Assembly: GCA_964427005.1 (NCBI GenBank)
Contig: CAYRTL010000011.1
Coordinates: forward strand, 1-64,000
From: JAMXLO01 sp964427005
GTDB lineage: Bacteria > Pseudomonadota > Alphaproteobacteria > Acetobacterales > Acetobacteraceae
Length of the DNA: 64,000 nt
Reading direction: 5' to 3'
Part shown: piece after piece, positions 48,777 to 57,451 of the stretch
Position numbering within the stretch: position 1 is the first letter of the stretch
Layout of the letters: each line of letters begins with the position of its first letter
The notes under the pieces: generated by a model
Told to the model about the DNA's origin: nothing
What the model saw: the letters and a program-made list of their open reading frames with translations, nothing else
Database searches by the model: none
Position numbers and translations under genes: made by a program

Positions 48777-49276
48777 ATCGACCGCCTGGGCTCGTTCAAG
48801 GAGGGCTGTCCCGTGTGGTGTTGGACGGAGAGACACCTTCCAGTCTGCCGTCCGTGCTCGAAGCGGATCGCGCCCAGGCGGTTGCCGATCTGGCGGCCGA
48901 GAACCAATTCGTACCGTTGATTGTTAAGCCGGGCGTGCCGGCGCATGGGCCATTCGTGCTGCATCTCGCGCTGCAGGATGGCCGGTTGGTGTTCGATATC
49001 CGCCGCAGCAACGGCACCAGGCTGGCGATTGTCGGGCTGGCCCTGGGACCGTTTCGGCGCCTGGTGAAGGACTACCAGTTGCTGGTGGACAGCCACATCA
49101 AGGCAGTCGAAGAAGGGCGCGCTGAACGCATCCAGGCGATCGACATGGGCCGCAGAGGACTGCACAACGAAGGCGCACGACTGATGCGCGAACGGCTTGC
49201 CGGCAAGATCGCGATCGATTTCGCGACCGCTCGCCGATTGTTCACGCTGGTCTGCGTGCTGCACCAAAGGGTCTGA
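48773..49276 (+). CDS. UPF0262 family protein
   Basis: 167 residues. The C-terminal half holds the family core: GPFRRLVKDYQLLVDSHIKAVEEGRAERIQAIDMGRRGLHNEGARLMRERL, then IDFATARRLFTLVCVLHQR. UPF0262 is found almost only in alphaproteobacteria and has no assigned function; this supports the taxonomic call. It starts in an ATGA overlap with DUF983 and is six bases from mtnA, so a three-gene operon is likely. Confidence 0.93.
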   Translation: MNRPPGLVQGGLSRVVLDGETPSSLPSVLEADRAQAVADLAAENQFVPLIVKPGVPAHGPFVLHLALQDGRLVFDIRRSNGTRLAIVGLALGPFRRLVKDYQLLVDSHIKAVEEGRAERIQAIDMGRRGLHNEGARLMRERLAGKIAIDFATARRLFTLVCVLHQRV

Positions 49277-49281
49277 GGCCC

Positions 49282-50376
49282 ATGCTCGTCGATGGAGTTC
49301 CTTACCGCACAATCTGGGTCGATCCCGAGGACGGCTGGTCGATCCGCATCATCGACCAGACGAAACTGCCCTGGGCGCTGGAGATCGTTCGGCTGACCGA
49401 TGTGTCACAGGCGGCCCATGCCATCCGCTCCATGCAGGTGCGTGGCGCGCCACTGATCGGCGCGGCGGCCGCTTACGGATTGTGCCTGGCATTGCGGCAG
49501 GACCCGTCATCCACGGCAATGGAACGCGACGCGGCGCTGTTGGCGGAGACGCGCCCGACGGCGATCAACCTGCGTTGGGCACTCGAGCGGATGCTCACCC
49601 GATTGCGCAATACGCCCGCTGCGGACCGTGAATGCGTCGCCTATCAGGAAGCGGCCGCAATTGCCGATGAGGATGTGGCGCAGAACGAGGCGATCGGACG
49701 GCACGGACTGCCGCTGATCGAACAGGCCGCCGCCGGGAAGCGGGGCGAGCGAGTGAATGTCCTGACGCATTGCAACGCCGGCTGGCTTGCGACAGTCGAT
49801 TGGGGCACCGCACTCGCGCCGATCTACCAGGCACACAATGCAGGCATCGATCTGCACGTGTGGGTGGACGAAACCCGGCCGCGCAATCAGGGCGCTGCGC
49901 TCACGGCCTGGGAACTCGGCAGGCACGGCGTTCCGCATACGGTTGTGGCGGACAATGCCGGCGGTCATCTGATGCAGCACGGCGAGGTGGACCTGGTCAT
50001 TGTCGGGACGGATCGCACAACGCGCCGCGGCGATGTCGCCAACAAGATCGGCACCTACCTGAAGGCACTTGCCGCGCGCGACAACGATGTGCCGTTCTGG
50101 GTGGCGCTACCTTCCAGCACCATTGATTGGAAGGTCTCCGACGGAATCGCGGAAATCCCCATTGAGGAACGCAGCGCGACCGAGGTGACCGATGTCACTG
50201 GCCGTACCGTGGATGGGACAATAACCACGGTGCGCGTTGCGCCCGTCGAGAGCCAGGCTGCCAATCCCGCCTTCGACGTGACGCCGGCGCGACTGGTCAC
50301 CGGATTGATCACCGACCGCGGCCGGTGTGCCGCCAGCGCCGAAGGTCTGCGTACGCTCTATCCGGAGCACGCCTAG
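49282..50376 (+). CDS. mtnA: S-methyl-5-thioribose-1-phosphate isomerase
   Basis: Isomerises methylthioribose-1-phosphate to methylthioribulose-1-phosphate in methionine salvage or in the related methylthio-alkane shunt. 364 residues. Motifs are QVRGAPLIGAAAAYGLCLAL, catalytic Cys in NVLTHCNAGWLATVDWGTALAPIYQAH, and the catalytic Asp in VIVGTDRTTRRGDVANKIGTYLKALAA. CTGAGGCCC precedes the ATG. Other salvage genes (mtnB, mtnD, mtnK, mtnP) are not in this window, so substrate flow must use genes elsewhere. Confidence 0.95.
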   Translation: MLVDGVPYRTIWVDPEDGWSIRIIDQTKLPWALEIVRLTDVSQAAHAIRSMQVRGAPLIGAAAAYGLCLALRQDPSSTAMERDAALLAETRPTAINLRWALERMLTRLRNTPAADRECVAYQEAAAIADEDVAQNEAIGRHGLPLIEQAAAGKRGERVNVLTHCNAGWLATVDWGTALAPIYQAHNAGIDLHVWVDETRPRNQGAALTAWELGRHGVPHTVVADNAGGHLMQHGEVDLVIVGTDRTTRRGDVANKIGTYLKALAARDNDVPFWVALPSSTIDWKVSDGIAEIPIEERSATEVTDVTGRTVDGTITTVRVAPVESQAANPAFDVTPARLVTGLITDRGRCAASAEGLRTLYPEHA

Positions 50377-50427
50377 CCTCGGCACCCGGCTTGCATGACA
50401 ATGGACCGACTTCTCGGGGAGACTCAC

Positions 50428-51282
50428 ATGACCGTTCGCCGTCCGCTGATCGCGGCTGCCTTTGCCCTGCTTGCCAGCGGAGCCATCGCGCAAACCAGCC
50501 AGCCACCATTCCGCACCGCGGTCGACGGCACATATGCCCCGCACGCGATGCCGAAACTGGGCGGCGGGCTCGAAGGCTTTCAGGTCGATCTGTTCAACGA
50601 AGTTGCGCGCCGCATGCATCGCGGGATCACGATCGATTCCGCCAGTTTCAGTGGATTGATCCCTGCACTGCAGGCTGGTCGGTACGATTTTCTCGCCGCA
50701 CCCACCACGGTAACGCCGGAACGCGCACAGGCCCTGCTGTTCACCCAGGGCTACATCTGGACCGCGTTCGAATTCGGCATCCGCAAAGGCACACCGCCCC
50801 TGAAGGGGTGGGAGGATCTCAAGGGCAAGGTGGTTTCGGTGAACAAGGGCACGCCCTACGAGTCACTGTCCAAGCAGATGGGCGAGAAATATGGCTTTAC
50901 CGTGCAGACCTTCGACACCGAGCCTGATGCCGTGCAGGCGGTGGTGTCCGGCCACGCCTATGCCAATCTGGCGGGCAACACGGTGATCAAGTATGCGGCA
51001 AGCAAGAACCCGCAGTTCGTCGCCGATCTGACGCTGACGGACACCAAGGCGCATTGGGCCGCGCCGTTCCGCAAGGATGAGACGGCGCTGCGCGACGAGA
51101 TGGATGACGTGCTCAAGTGCATGAAGAAGGACGGCACGATTGCGAAGCTGTCGGAGAAGTGGTTCGGCGCGAAGCCGGCGGAGGATGATCTGGAGAACGT
51201 GACCTTCCCCGGGCACGGCGTGCCGGGCCTGCCGGGATACGAGCCGAATGCGTCAGAGCCGGATTGCAGTAAGTACAAGTGA
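50428..51282 (+). CDS. Polar amino acid ABC transporter substrate-binding protein
   Basis: 284 residues of family 3 solute-binding type. The start at 50428 follows GGGGAGACTCAC and gives the signal peptide MTVRRPLIAAAFALLASGAIAQ. Family features are VDGTYAPHAMPKLGGGLEGFQVDLFNEVARRM, FSGLIPALQAGRYDFLAAPTTVTPERAQALLFTQGY and DLKGKVVSVNKGTPYESL. The substrate may be a polar amino acid or opine-like compound. The matching ATPase and two permeases follow after a palindromic repeat, so this is a complete uptake system. Confidence 0.92.
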   Translation: MTVRRPLIAAAFALLASGAIAQTSQPPFRTAVDGTYAPHAMPKLGGGLEGFQVDLFNEVARRMHRGITIDSASFSGLIPALQAGRYDFLAAPTTVTPERAQALLFTQGYIWTAFEFGIRKGTPPLKGWEDLKGKVVSVNKGTPYESLSKQMGEKYGFTVQTFDTEPDAVQAVVSGHAYANLAGNTVIKYAASKNPQFVADLTLTDTKAHWAAPFRKDETALRDEMDDVLKCMKKDGTIAKLSEKWFGAKPAEDDLENVTFPGHGVPGLPGYEPNASEPDCSKYK

Positions 51283-51302
51283 TGCTACCGTACTACCGTC
51301 TC

Positions 51303-51387
51303 GTCATGGCCGCCCTTCGGGCGGCCATCCACGTCTTTGCCAGGTCCGAAGGAAGACGTGGATGGCCGGGCCAAGCCCGGCCATGAC
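51303..51387. repeat. GTCATGGCCGGGC repeat family, copy 4
   Basis: GTCATGGCCGCCC ... GGCGGCCATCCACGTCTT is inverted as AAGACGTGGATGGCCGG ... CCGGCCATGAC. It fills the gap between the binding protein and ATPase genes, and its last ATG (51383) is the apparent start of the ATPase. Confidence 0.85.
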
Positions 51388-52132
51388 GGTGGGGGGAGGG
51401 GCCATCGTCCAGGCGCACGGCATTCACAAGCACTTCGGCTCACTGCACGTCCTGAAGGGCGTGAACCTGGACGTGGCGGAACGCGAGCTGGTCTTCGTTA
51501 TCGGCCCGTCCGGCTCCGGCAAATCGACCCTGCTGCGCTGCCTCAATCGCCTGGAGGAACCCTCGTCCGGCACGATCATCGTTGATGGCATCGATCTGCT
51601 GGATCGACGCACCGACATCAACCATGCGCGCCAGCGCATCGGCATGGTGTTCCAGTCGTTCAACCTGTATCCACACATGACGGCACTCGGTAACGTCACC
51701 CTGGCGCTGCGCAAAGTGGCCGGCAAGCGGCGCGCGGAAGCAGACGAGACCGGCCGCGCTGCATTGGCGCGCGTGGGGTTGGCGGATCGCGCCAGCCATT
51801 ACCCCGCGCAATTATCCGGAGGACAGCAACAGCGCGTGGCAATCGCTCGCGCGATCGCGCTGGAGCCGCGAGTCATGCTGTTCGATGAACCGACCAGCGC
51901 GCTGGATCCTGAACTTGTCGGCGGCGTGCTGGCAGTGATGCGGGAGTTGCGCGAGAGCGGCATGACGATGGTCGTGGTCTCGCACGAAATGGGCTTCGCC
52001 CGCGCTGCGGCCGATCGTGTGCTGTTCATGGATGAGGGCGTTGTCGTCGAACAGGGGCCGCCCGCACAGATATTCGGCGCGCCACGCGAGGAGCGCACGC
52101 GCAGCTTCATCGGCCAGATTCAGCGGCACTGA
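51383..52132 (+). CDS. Amino acid ABC transporter ATP-binding protein
   Basis: 249 residues, GlnQ/HisP type. Walker A VIGPSGSGKSTLLRCLNRLEEPSSG (about 41-65), Q-loop MVFQSFNLYPHMTALGNV, signature LSGGQQQRVAIARAIALEPRVMLFDEPTSALDPE including Walker B, and H-loop VVVSHEMGFARA are all intact. The start is uncertain: ATG 51383 lies inside the repeat with no ribosome site; GTG at 51389 is an alternative, and GGGGGGAGGGG (51390-51400) could serve an atypical later start near the conserved VQAHGIHKHFG. It abuts the first permease. Confidence 0.93.
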   Translation: MTVGGGAIVQAHGIHKHFGSLHVLKGVNLDVAERELVFVIGPSGSGKSTLLRCLNRLEEPSSGTIIVDGIDLLDRRTDINHARQRIGMVFQSFNLYPHMTALGNVTLALRKVAGKRRAEADETGRAALARVGLADRASHYPAQLSGGQQQRVAIARAIALEPRVMLFDEPTSALDPELVGGVLAVMRELRESGMTMVVVSHEMGFARAAADRVLFMDEGVVVEQGPPAQIFGAPREERTRSFIGQIQRH

Positions 52133-52813
52133 ATGTCCGGCTGGGATCGTTTCGCCGATACGTTCCTCAATGGCGCCGTTATGGCGAAGTACCTGCCGAA
52201 TATCATCGACGGGTTCTTCCTGACAGTTGGCCTGGCGGCGCTGGTGGTGGTCAGCGGGATCGTCGCCGGTCTGCTTCTGGCGGTGATCCGGTCGGTCGGC
52301 ATCAAGCCGCTGAACTGGTTGATCATATTCACGGTCGATCTGTTCCGTGCGCTGCCGCCTCTCGTCGTAATCGTCCTGCTGTATTTCGGGCTGCCCGCTG
52401 CGGGCTTCTCACCCAGTGCATTCGGCACGACGTGGGCGAGTCTTTCACTGGTGCTGATGGCGTTTGCCGAGGAGATCTTCTGGGCGGGAATCACGGCTAC
52501 GCCGCGCGGACAGTGGGAAGCGGCGCGCTCTACCGGACTGACATTCTGGCAGGCGCTGATCTTCGTTGTGCTGCCGCAGGCGATCCGGCTGACGATTCCG
52601 CCGCTCACCAACCGAACCATCGCGATCACCAAGGGAACAGCGCTCGGGTCGGTGATCGGTCTGGCGGAAATTCTCTCGCAGGCTTCTTCGGCAGTCTCGT
52701 TCAGCTTCAATCCATCTCCCCTCACCCTTGGCGCCGCGGCATATCTGGTGCTGTTCCTGCCCGTGGTGGTGCTGGGGCGTTGGATCGAGACGCGGTTCGC
52801 GTGGCAGCGGTGA
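52133..52813 (+). CDS. Amino acid ABC transporter permease
   Basis: 226 residues, HisM/GlnP type, with five membrane segments. The EAA loop is EAARSTGLTFWQALIFVVLPQAIRLTIPPLTN. The N-terminus has KYLPNIIDGFFLTVGLAALVVVSGIVAGLLLAV, the start of the BPD_transp_1 domain. The ATG begins directly after the ATPase stop codon and the end overlaps the second permease in GTGA. The two permeases would form a heterodimer. Confidence 0.92.
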   Translation: MSGWDRFADTFLNGAVMAKYLPNIIDGFFLTVGLAALVVVSGIVAGLLLAVIRSVGIKPLNWLIIFTVDLFRALPPLVVIVLLYFGLPAAGFSPSAFGTTWASLSLVLMAFAEEIFWAGITATPRGQWEAARSTGLTFWQALIFVVLPQAIRLTIPPLTNRTIAITKGTALGSVIGLAEILSQASSAVSFSFNPSPLTLGAAAYLVLFLPVVVLGRWIETRFAWQR

Positions 52814-53475
52814 TCGAGACGTTTCTCAACACGCAGATCATCGCGGCGGCGTGGCCGATACTGCTGCAGGGACTGCTGACCACCGCCGGCCTGTCGCTGC
52901 TGGTGGTGCCGCTCGGGTTACTGGGCGGCGGCGTCATCGCGGTGCTGTCCACCGTGCACCATCCGTTTGTCCGCTGGCCACTGACGGCATGGGTGGATTT
53001 CTTCCGCGCGTTCCCGCCACTGGTACTGCTGATCTTCCTTTACGCCGGCCTGCCGTTCGCCGGCCTTGAACTTGGCGCGTTCGGCTGCGTCGCCATTGGT
53101 TTTTTCCTCAACACCGGCGCCTATTACGGCGAAATCCTGCGCGCCGGGATCGAGAGCGTGCCGAAAGGACAAAGTGAGGCAGCGCGCAGTACTGGGCTTT
53201 CACGCTTGCAGACAATGGTGTGGGTCGTGCTGCCGCAGGCGGTGCGCAACGTTCTGCCCGACCTGGTGTCGAACACGCTGGAAGTGGTGAAGCTGACGTC
53301 GATCGCCAGCGTGGTCGCACTGCCGGAGTTGCTGTATCAGGCGCGCCAGGCGCAAAGCGTCACTTACAACCCGACTCCCATCGTGGCGGCGGCGATCGTG
53401 TACTTCATGTTGCTCTGGCCGGTGGTGCGTGTGCTGAGCCGGTTGGAGAACCGCGCGATCGCAGGACGGCGGTGA
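52810..53475 (+). CDS. Amino acid ABC transporter permease (second)
   Basis: 221 residues. The GTG at 52810 makes a GTGA overlap with the first permease; another in-frame GTG at 52801 is possible. Five membrane segments; EAA loop EAARSTGLSRLQTMVWVVLPQAVRNVLPDLVSN. It resembles the first permease closely enough to indicate a HisQ/HisM-style pair. Longer frames reaching back to 52432 read through the first permease gene in another frame and are not real. It overlaps the DUF2272 gene by one base. Confidence 0.9.
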   Translation: MIETFLNTQIIAAAWPILLQGLLTTAGLSLLVVPLGLLGGGVIAVLSTVHHPFVRWPLTAWVDFFRAFPPLVLLIFLYAGLPFAGLELGAFGCVAIGFFLNTGAYYGEILRAGIESVPKGQSEAARSTGLSRLQTMVWVVLPQAVRNVLPDLVSNTLEVVKLTSIASVVALPELLYQARQAQSVTYNPTPIVAAAIVYFMLLWPVVRVLSRLENRAIAGRR

Positions 53476-54308
53476 TGCGCGCCGCTGTTCTGTTCGCTCT
53501 GGCTCTGCTGTCGGCGTGTGCGCCGCAGCGTCCGCAGCCCGATGCACACGTGCCCCCGTTCGCGCGCGTTCCGTATGAGCCGTTCTCGCGCGACGCGGTG
53601 GTGGCGATCGCGTTGCGCGAATGGCGGCTGTTCGGCTCGCAAGTGGATGATGATCCGCCGGGCAGCTATCGCCCCGCTACGCCGGAGGACAAGCCGGAAC
53701 GGCAGCAAGGGCTATGGCAACGTGTGGGCGAATACTGGTGGCTGGCGATGAACGCCGGCGCACCGGAGGCCGCCTGGACCGGGAAGCACGACGCCAACGG
53801 AATCGTGTTCCCCGCCAGTCAGGATGGCATGTATGCATGGTCGGCTGCGTTCGTCTCCTATGTGATGCGCATCGCGGGCGCCGGCGCGCGCTTTCCCTAT
53901 TCCGCGAGCCATTCCGATTACATCGACATCGCCAAGCAGATGGCGCTCGGGCAGACGTCAGGCTGGCTGGTGTTTGCCGAACGGCCCGAAAGCTACGCAC
54001 CGCAGCCTGGCGATCTGATCTGCCTCGGCCGCGGCAACGCTCATGCGTTACGCTACGATGACTTGCCGGCAGGGCATTTTCCCGGCCATTGCGACATCGT
54101 CGTCGATACCGCGGTACCGGGTCAGATCAGCGTAGTCGGCGGCAATGTGGACGACGCGGTGACCCTGAAGCACGTGCCGGTCACGCCGGACGGACACCTC
54201 GCCACGCCGGATGGGCTGATCATTGATAGCCGCTACCAATGGATGGTGGTGTTGCGGCTAACCGTGACGACTGTCATCGCGAGCGAAGCGAAGCAATCTC
54301 CATCGTGA
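53475..54308 (+). CDS. DUF2272 family lipoprotein
   Basis: 277 residues. MRAAVLFALALLSACAPQRP is a lipoprotein signal with lipobox LSAC, so Cys15 would be lipidated. The DUF2272 core (EYWWLAMNAG ... GMYAWSAAFVSYVMRIAGAGARFPYSASHSDYI ... APQPGDLICLGR ... GHCDIVVDT) is an NlpC/P60-like fold in which the usual nucleophile Cys is Ser (WSAAF). The last 11 residues (VIASEAKQSPS) are encoded by the left arm of a TCATTGCGAG repeat, so the native C-terminus has been replaced. Coupled to the permease by TGATG; the link to transport is unclear. Confidence 0.87.
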   Translation: MRAAVLFALALLSACAPQRPQPDAHVPPFARVPYEPFSRDAVVAIALREWRLFGSQVDDDPPGSYRPATPEDKPERQQGLWQRVGEYWWLAMNAGAPEAAWTGKHDANGIVFPASQDGMYAWSAAFVSYVMRIAGAGARFPYSASHSDYIDIAKQMALGQTSGWLVFAERPESYAPQPGDLICLGRGNAHALRYDDLPAGHFPGHCDIVVDTAVPGQISVVGGNVDDAVTLKHVPVTPDGHLATPDGLIIDSRYQWMVVLRLTVTTVIASEAKQSPS

Positions 54309-54346
54309 TGGGGATTGCTTCGTCGCTTCGCTCCTCGCAATGACAG
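54272..54346. repeat. TCATTGCGAGCGAAGC repeat family, copy 3 (partly coding)
   Basis: TGTCATCGCGAGCGAAGCG ... is inverted as GATTGCTTCGTCGCTTCG ... CGCAATGACA. The left arm contains the DUF2272 stop codon (54306-54308). The right arm ends two bases before the convergent rhodanese stop. Confidence 0.85.
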
Positions 54347-54348
54347 CG

Positions 54349-54759
54349 TCACCGCTGTCGCCAGGGCAGGCCTTCCGCTTTCCATCCCGCCGTGACGCCA
54401 CGATGGCCGGAGGCATCCACGCCGCCTTCGAACCCGTCGGCCACGTTATAGACATGCGGGAAGCCTGCGGTCTGGGCGGCCTGAGCCGCGGCATAGCTGC
54501 GCTGGCCGCTGCGACAGATGAAGTAGATGTGGTGATCCGGCGTGAACCCGACCTCCTTCAACTGCTCGGCAAAGGCCGTGTTGAGCTGCATCGTCGGATA
54601 GACCTGCCACTGGATCGGCACGACCTGCTTGCCGGCTGAGGACAGGTCCGGCAGGCCGACAAAGTTCCATTCCGCATCCGTTCGCACATCGACAAGCTGT
54701 GCCTTCGGGTTCCTCTGGAGGGCTTCCCACGCCCGTCCGGGCGGCACATTCTCAACCAT
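54349..54759 (-). CDS. Rhodanese-domain protein
   Basis: 136 residues, one rhodanese domain. The loop with catalytic Cys is IYFICRSGQRSYAAAQAAQTAGF (Cys82) and the domain starts RNPKAQLVDVRTDAEWNFVGLPDLS. Such single-domain proteins transfer sulfane sulfur. The ATG at 54759 is chosen from domain boundaries; there is a long open frame extending to 55728 but that is the opposite strand of cysteine synthase. It diverges from the cysteine synthase gene by about 30 bases, an arrangement consistent with shared sulfur metabolism. Confidence 0.9.
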   Translation of the reverse strand: MVENVPPGRAWEALQRNPKAQLVDVRTDAEWNFVGLPDLSSAGKQVVPIQWQVYPTMQLNTAFAEQLKEVGFTPDHHIYFICRSGQRSYAAAQAAQTAGFPHVYNVADGFEGGVDASGHRGVTAGWKAEGLPWRQR

Positions 54760-54789
54760 GGCAAGAACTCCGGCTACACGAGGATGGCG

Positions 54790-55794
54790 ATGACCCAACT
54801 CTACCACGGCACGCATTGGCAAGAGGACCTGGCCGCTGCGATCGGTCATACGCCGCTGATCCGGCTGCGCGGCGCCTCCGAAGCGACCGGGTGCACCATC
54901 CTCGGCAAGGCGGAATTCATGAATCCTGGCGGATCGGTGAAGGATCGCGCCGGCCTCTACATCATCACGGATGCCGAGAAACAGGGCACGCTGAAGCCGG
55001 GCGGCACCATCGTGGAGGGAACTGCCGGCAATACCGGGATCGGCCTCACGCTGGTCGGCAATGCCCGTGGCTACCGCTGCGTCATCGTGATGCCCGAGAC
55101 GCAGAGCAAGGAGAAGATCGACTTCCTGCGCATGATCGGCGCCGATTTGCGCCTGGTGCCGGCCAAGCCGTACCGCGATCCCGGCAATTACGTGCATGTG
55201 TCGCGCCGGATGGCGGAGGAAACCGGTGCGGTCTGGGCCAACCAGTTCGACAACCTCGCCAATCGCGAGGGCCATCGCATGCATACCGGACCCGAGATCT
55301 GGGAGCAGACCGAGGGCAAGGTCGATGCGTTCACCTGCGCCTGCGGCACCGGCGGCACGCTGGCGGGTGTCGGTCTCGCATTGAAGGCGAAGAACCCGAA
55401 CGTGCGGATCGTGCTGGCCGATCCCGAGGGAAGCGGTCTGTACGGCTGGATCAAGAACAACGACCTGAGCATTTCTGGAAACTCGATCACCGAGGGCATC
55501 GGCAATTCGCGCGTCACGGCAAATCTGGAAGGCGCGCCGATCGACGACGCGGAACGCATCCCTGACGGTGAAGCACTCCAGCACATCTATGATGTGCTGA
55601 TCCACGAGGGCTTGTCTGTCGGGACGTCGTCCGGCATCAATATCGCCGCTGCGGTGCGGGTGGCGAAGCGGCTCGGTCCCGGCCATACCGTGGTGACGAT
55701 TCTGGCGGACGGTGGTTCTCGCTATCAATCGAAGCTGTTCAATCCTGAATTTTTGCGCTCCAAAGCGCTGCCGGTGCCGAGTTGGCTGACTTGA
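54790..55794 (+). CDS. Cysteine synthase (O-acetylserine sulfhydrylase, PLP-dependent)
   Basis: 334 residues from the second of two ATGs; ACGAGG has better spacing to 54790 than to 54784. The PLP lysine is in NPGGSVKDRAGLYI, the phosphate-binding glycine motif in CGTGGTLAGVG, and the substrate loop in VEGTAGNTGIGLTLVGNARGY. CGTGGT, LADPEGSGLYGW and GTSSGINIAAAV are typical of the CysK/CBS family. The LADPEG-SG-LY arrangement and ASEATGCTILGKAEFMN start resemble the CysK subgroup sometimes annotated as cystathionine beta-synthase-like; the assignment to plain CysK is likely but not certain. Confidence 0.9.
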   Translation: MTQLYHGTHWQEDLAAAIGHTPLIRLRGASEATGCTILGKAEFMNPGGSVKDRAGLYIITDAEKQGTLKPGGTIVEGTAGNTGIGLTLVGNARGYRCVIVMPETQSKEKIDFLRMIGADLRLVPAKPYRDPGNYVHVSRRMAEETGAVWANQFDNLANREGHRMHTGPEIWEQTEGKVDAFTCACGTGGTLAGVGLALKAKNPNVRIVLADPEGSGLYGWIKNNDLSISGNSITEGIGNSRVTANLEGAPIDDAERIPDGEALQHIYDVLIHEGLSVGTSSGINIAAAVRVAKRLGPGHTVVTILADGGSRYQSKLFNPEFLRSKALPVPSWLT

Positions 55795-55828
55795 GCACCG
55801 AAGCGCGTTGAGAGATCAGGAGTTTCGG

Positions 55829-57319
55829 ATGAGTTTGCGCATTGCTATCGGCGGCTTTTTGCACGAGAGCCACTCCTTCGCGCCACGACCCACGACATAC
55901 GCCAATTTCGTACACGCTGCCGGTTTCCCACCGCTGACCGAGGGACCCGCGATGCTCGGTGCCGTGCGGGGCACGTCGGTACCTGCCGCCGGAGGGCTCG
56001 CGGTGGCAGAGGCCGAAGGTGCGGCGGTTGTGCCACTGGCATGGACGCTGGCCAATCCCGCGGGGCCGATCCAGGACGAAGCATTCGAGCGCATCGCCGC
56101 ATTGATCTGCGCGGGGTTGTCACGCGCACTGGATGAAGCGCCGCTGGATGGCGTGTATCTCGACCTGCACGGCGCCGCCGTGGTGGACAGTTTTCCGGAT
56201 GCGGAAGGTGAACTGTTGCGGCGGGTGCGCGCGATTGTGGGTGACCTGCCGCTGACCATCAGCCTCGATCCGCATGCCAACCTGACGTCGCAGATGGTGA
56301 CGCGCGCGGACGCGGTTGTGCCGTTCCGCACCTATCCGCATGTGGACATGAAGGCGGCCGGAGCGCAGGCGACACGCCTGCTGTTCGAGCGAATCAAGCG
56401 TGGTCGCCCGTGGGCGCGTGCGTTCCGCCAGTTCGAATTCTGGATCCCACTCGGCAGCCAGTGCACATTGCTGCAGCCGATGAAGGAGGTCATGGCCGAA
56501 CGCGCCTCCCTCGCCGAACGTCTCGGCGTCGCCGAACTGGCATTCTGCTTCGGCTTTCCCTACGCCGATTTCCCTGACTGCGGTCCCGCTGTCGCCGTCT
56601 ATGCCGACACGCAGGCGAAAGCCGATGCAGCGGCCGATGCCTTCGCTGCACATGTGGCGGCGCGCGAGAGCGACTTCGAGCAGGATACGTTACCTGCGGC
56701 TGAGGCTGTGGCGGAAGCGAAGCGGCTTGCCGCACGTGCATCGAAGCCCATTGTCATTGCAGACACGCAGGATAATCCGGGTGGCGGCGGGCATGGCGAC
56801 ACGACCGGACTGCTCGCCGAACTGGTGCGCCAGCAGGCCAAGGGCGCGGTGCTGTGCCTGATCAACGACGAGGAGAGCGCGGCCGCGTGCCATGCGGCCG
56901 GAGAAGGCGGCGAAGTAGCGCTGTCGCTTGGCGGGAAGTCCGACGGTTTGCCTTTCGCATGCACGGCACGCGTCCTGAAGCTCGCTGATGGCAACTTCAA
57001 GTTCACCGGGCCGATGGGCGCTGGAAATCCCGGCAATCTTGGACCATGCGCGTTGATCGACATCGACGGCGTGCGAGTGATGGTGGTCTCGCACAAGGTG
57101 CAGGCATTGGATCAAGCGATCCTGCGCCATGTGGGTATTGAGCCGAGTGAGTGTCCGATCCTGGTGCTGAAATCTTCCGTGCATTTCCGCGCGGATTTCG
57201 GGCCGATTGCCGAGCAGATCATCGTGGGGATCGCGCCGGGTCCTGTGGTCAGCGATCCGGCAATCCTCAACTTCCGCTATGTTCGACCGGATGTCCGGCG
57301 TCGTCCGCGCGCGGCGTGA
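55829..57319 (+). CDS. M81 family metallopeptidase (MlrC-like)
   Basis: 496 residues. IGGFLHESHSFAPRPTTYANF at the N-terminus, GVYLDLHGAAVVDSFPDAEGELL and ISLDPHANLTSQMVTRADAVVPFRTYPHVDMKAAG contain the zinc-ligand candidates of MlrC, the microcystin peptidase family. VIADTQDNPGGGGHGDTTGLL is the family's C-terminal landmark. The start at 55829 follows TCAGGAG. Most family members lack any link to microcystin; a role in D-amino acid or small peptide turnover is plausible. It stands alone after cysteine synthase. Confidence 0.9.
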   Translation: MSLRIAIGGFLHESHSFAPRPTTYANFVHAAGFPPLTEGPAMLGAVRGTSVPAAGGLAVAEAEGAAVVPLAWTLANPAGPIQDEAFERIAALICAGLSRALDEAPLDGVYLDLHGAAVVDSFPDAEGELLRRVRAIVGDLPLTISLDPHANLTSQMVTRADAVVPFRTYPHVDMKAAGAQATRLLFERIKRGRPWARAFRQFEFWIPLGSQCTLLQPMKEVMAERASLAERLGVAELAFCFGFPYADFPDCGPAVAVYADTQAKADAAADAFAAHVAARESDFEQDTLPAAEAVAEAKRLAARASKPIVIADTQDNPGGGGHGDTTGLLAELVRQQAKGAVLCLINDEESAAACHAAGEGGEVALSLGGKSDGLPFACTARVLKLADGNFKFTGPMGAGNPGNLGPCALIDIDGVRVMVVSHKVQALDQAILRHVGIEPSECPILVLKSSVHFRADFGPIAEQIIVGIAPGPVVSDPAILNFRYVRPDVRRRPRAA

Positions 57320-57329
57320 CTGTCTTTTC

Positions 57330-57389
57330 GTCATGCCGTGGCTTGGCCACGGAAAAGACGTGGATGGCTGGGGCAAGCCCAGCCATGAC
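57330..57389. repeat. GTCATGGCCGGGC repeat family, copy 5
   Basis: GTCATGCCGTGGCTTGGCCACGG ... AAGACGTGGATGGCTGGGGC ... AGCCATGAC, closely related to the copy at 51303. It is located between the M81 and FAAL genes. Confidence 0.8.
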
Positions 57390-57451
57390 GAATGAAGACG
57401 ACGCCGCGCCGTTATGTCAGCGCCTATGGGCCTTCGCCCACCATGACCTGC

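Noticed and set aside
54349..55728. A 459-residue minus-strand frame
   Set aside because: Only the last 136 residues (54349-54759) are a rhodanese; the rest is antisense to the well-supported cysteine synthase gene.
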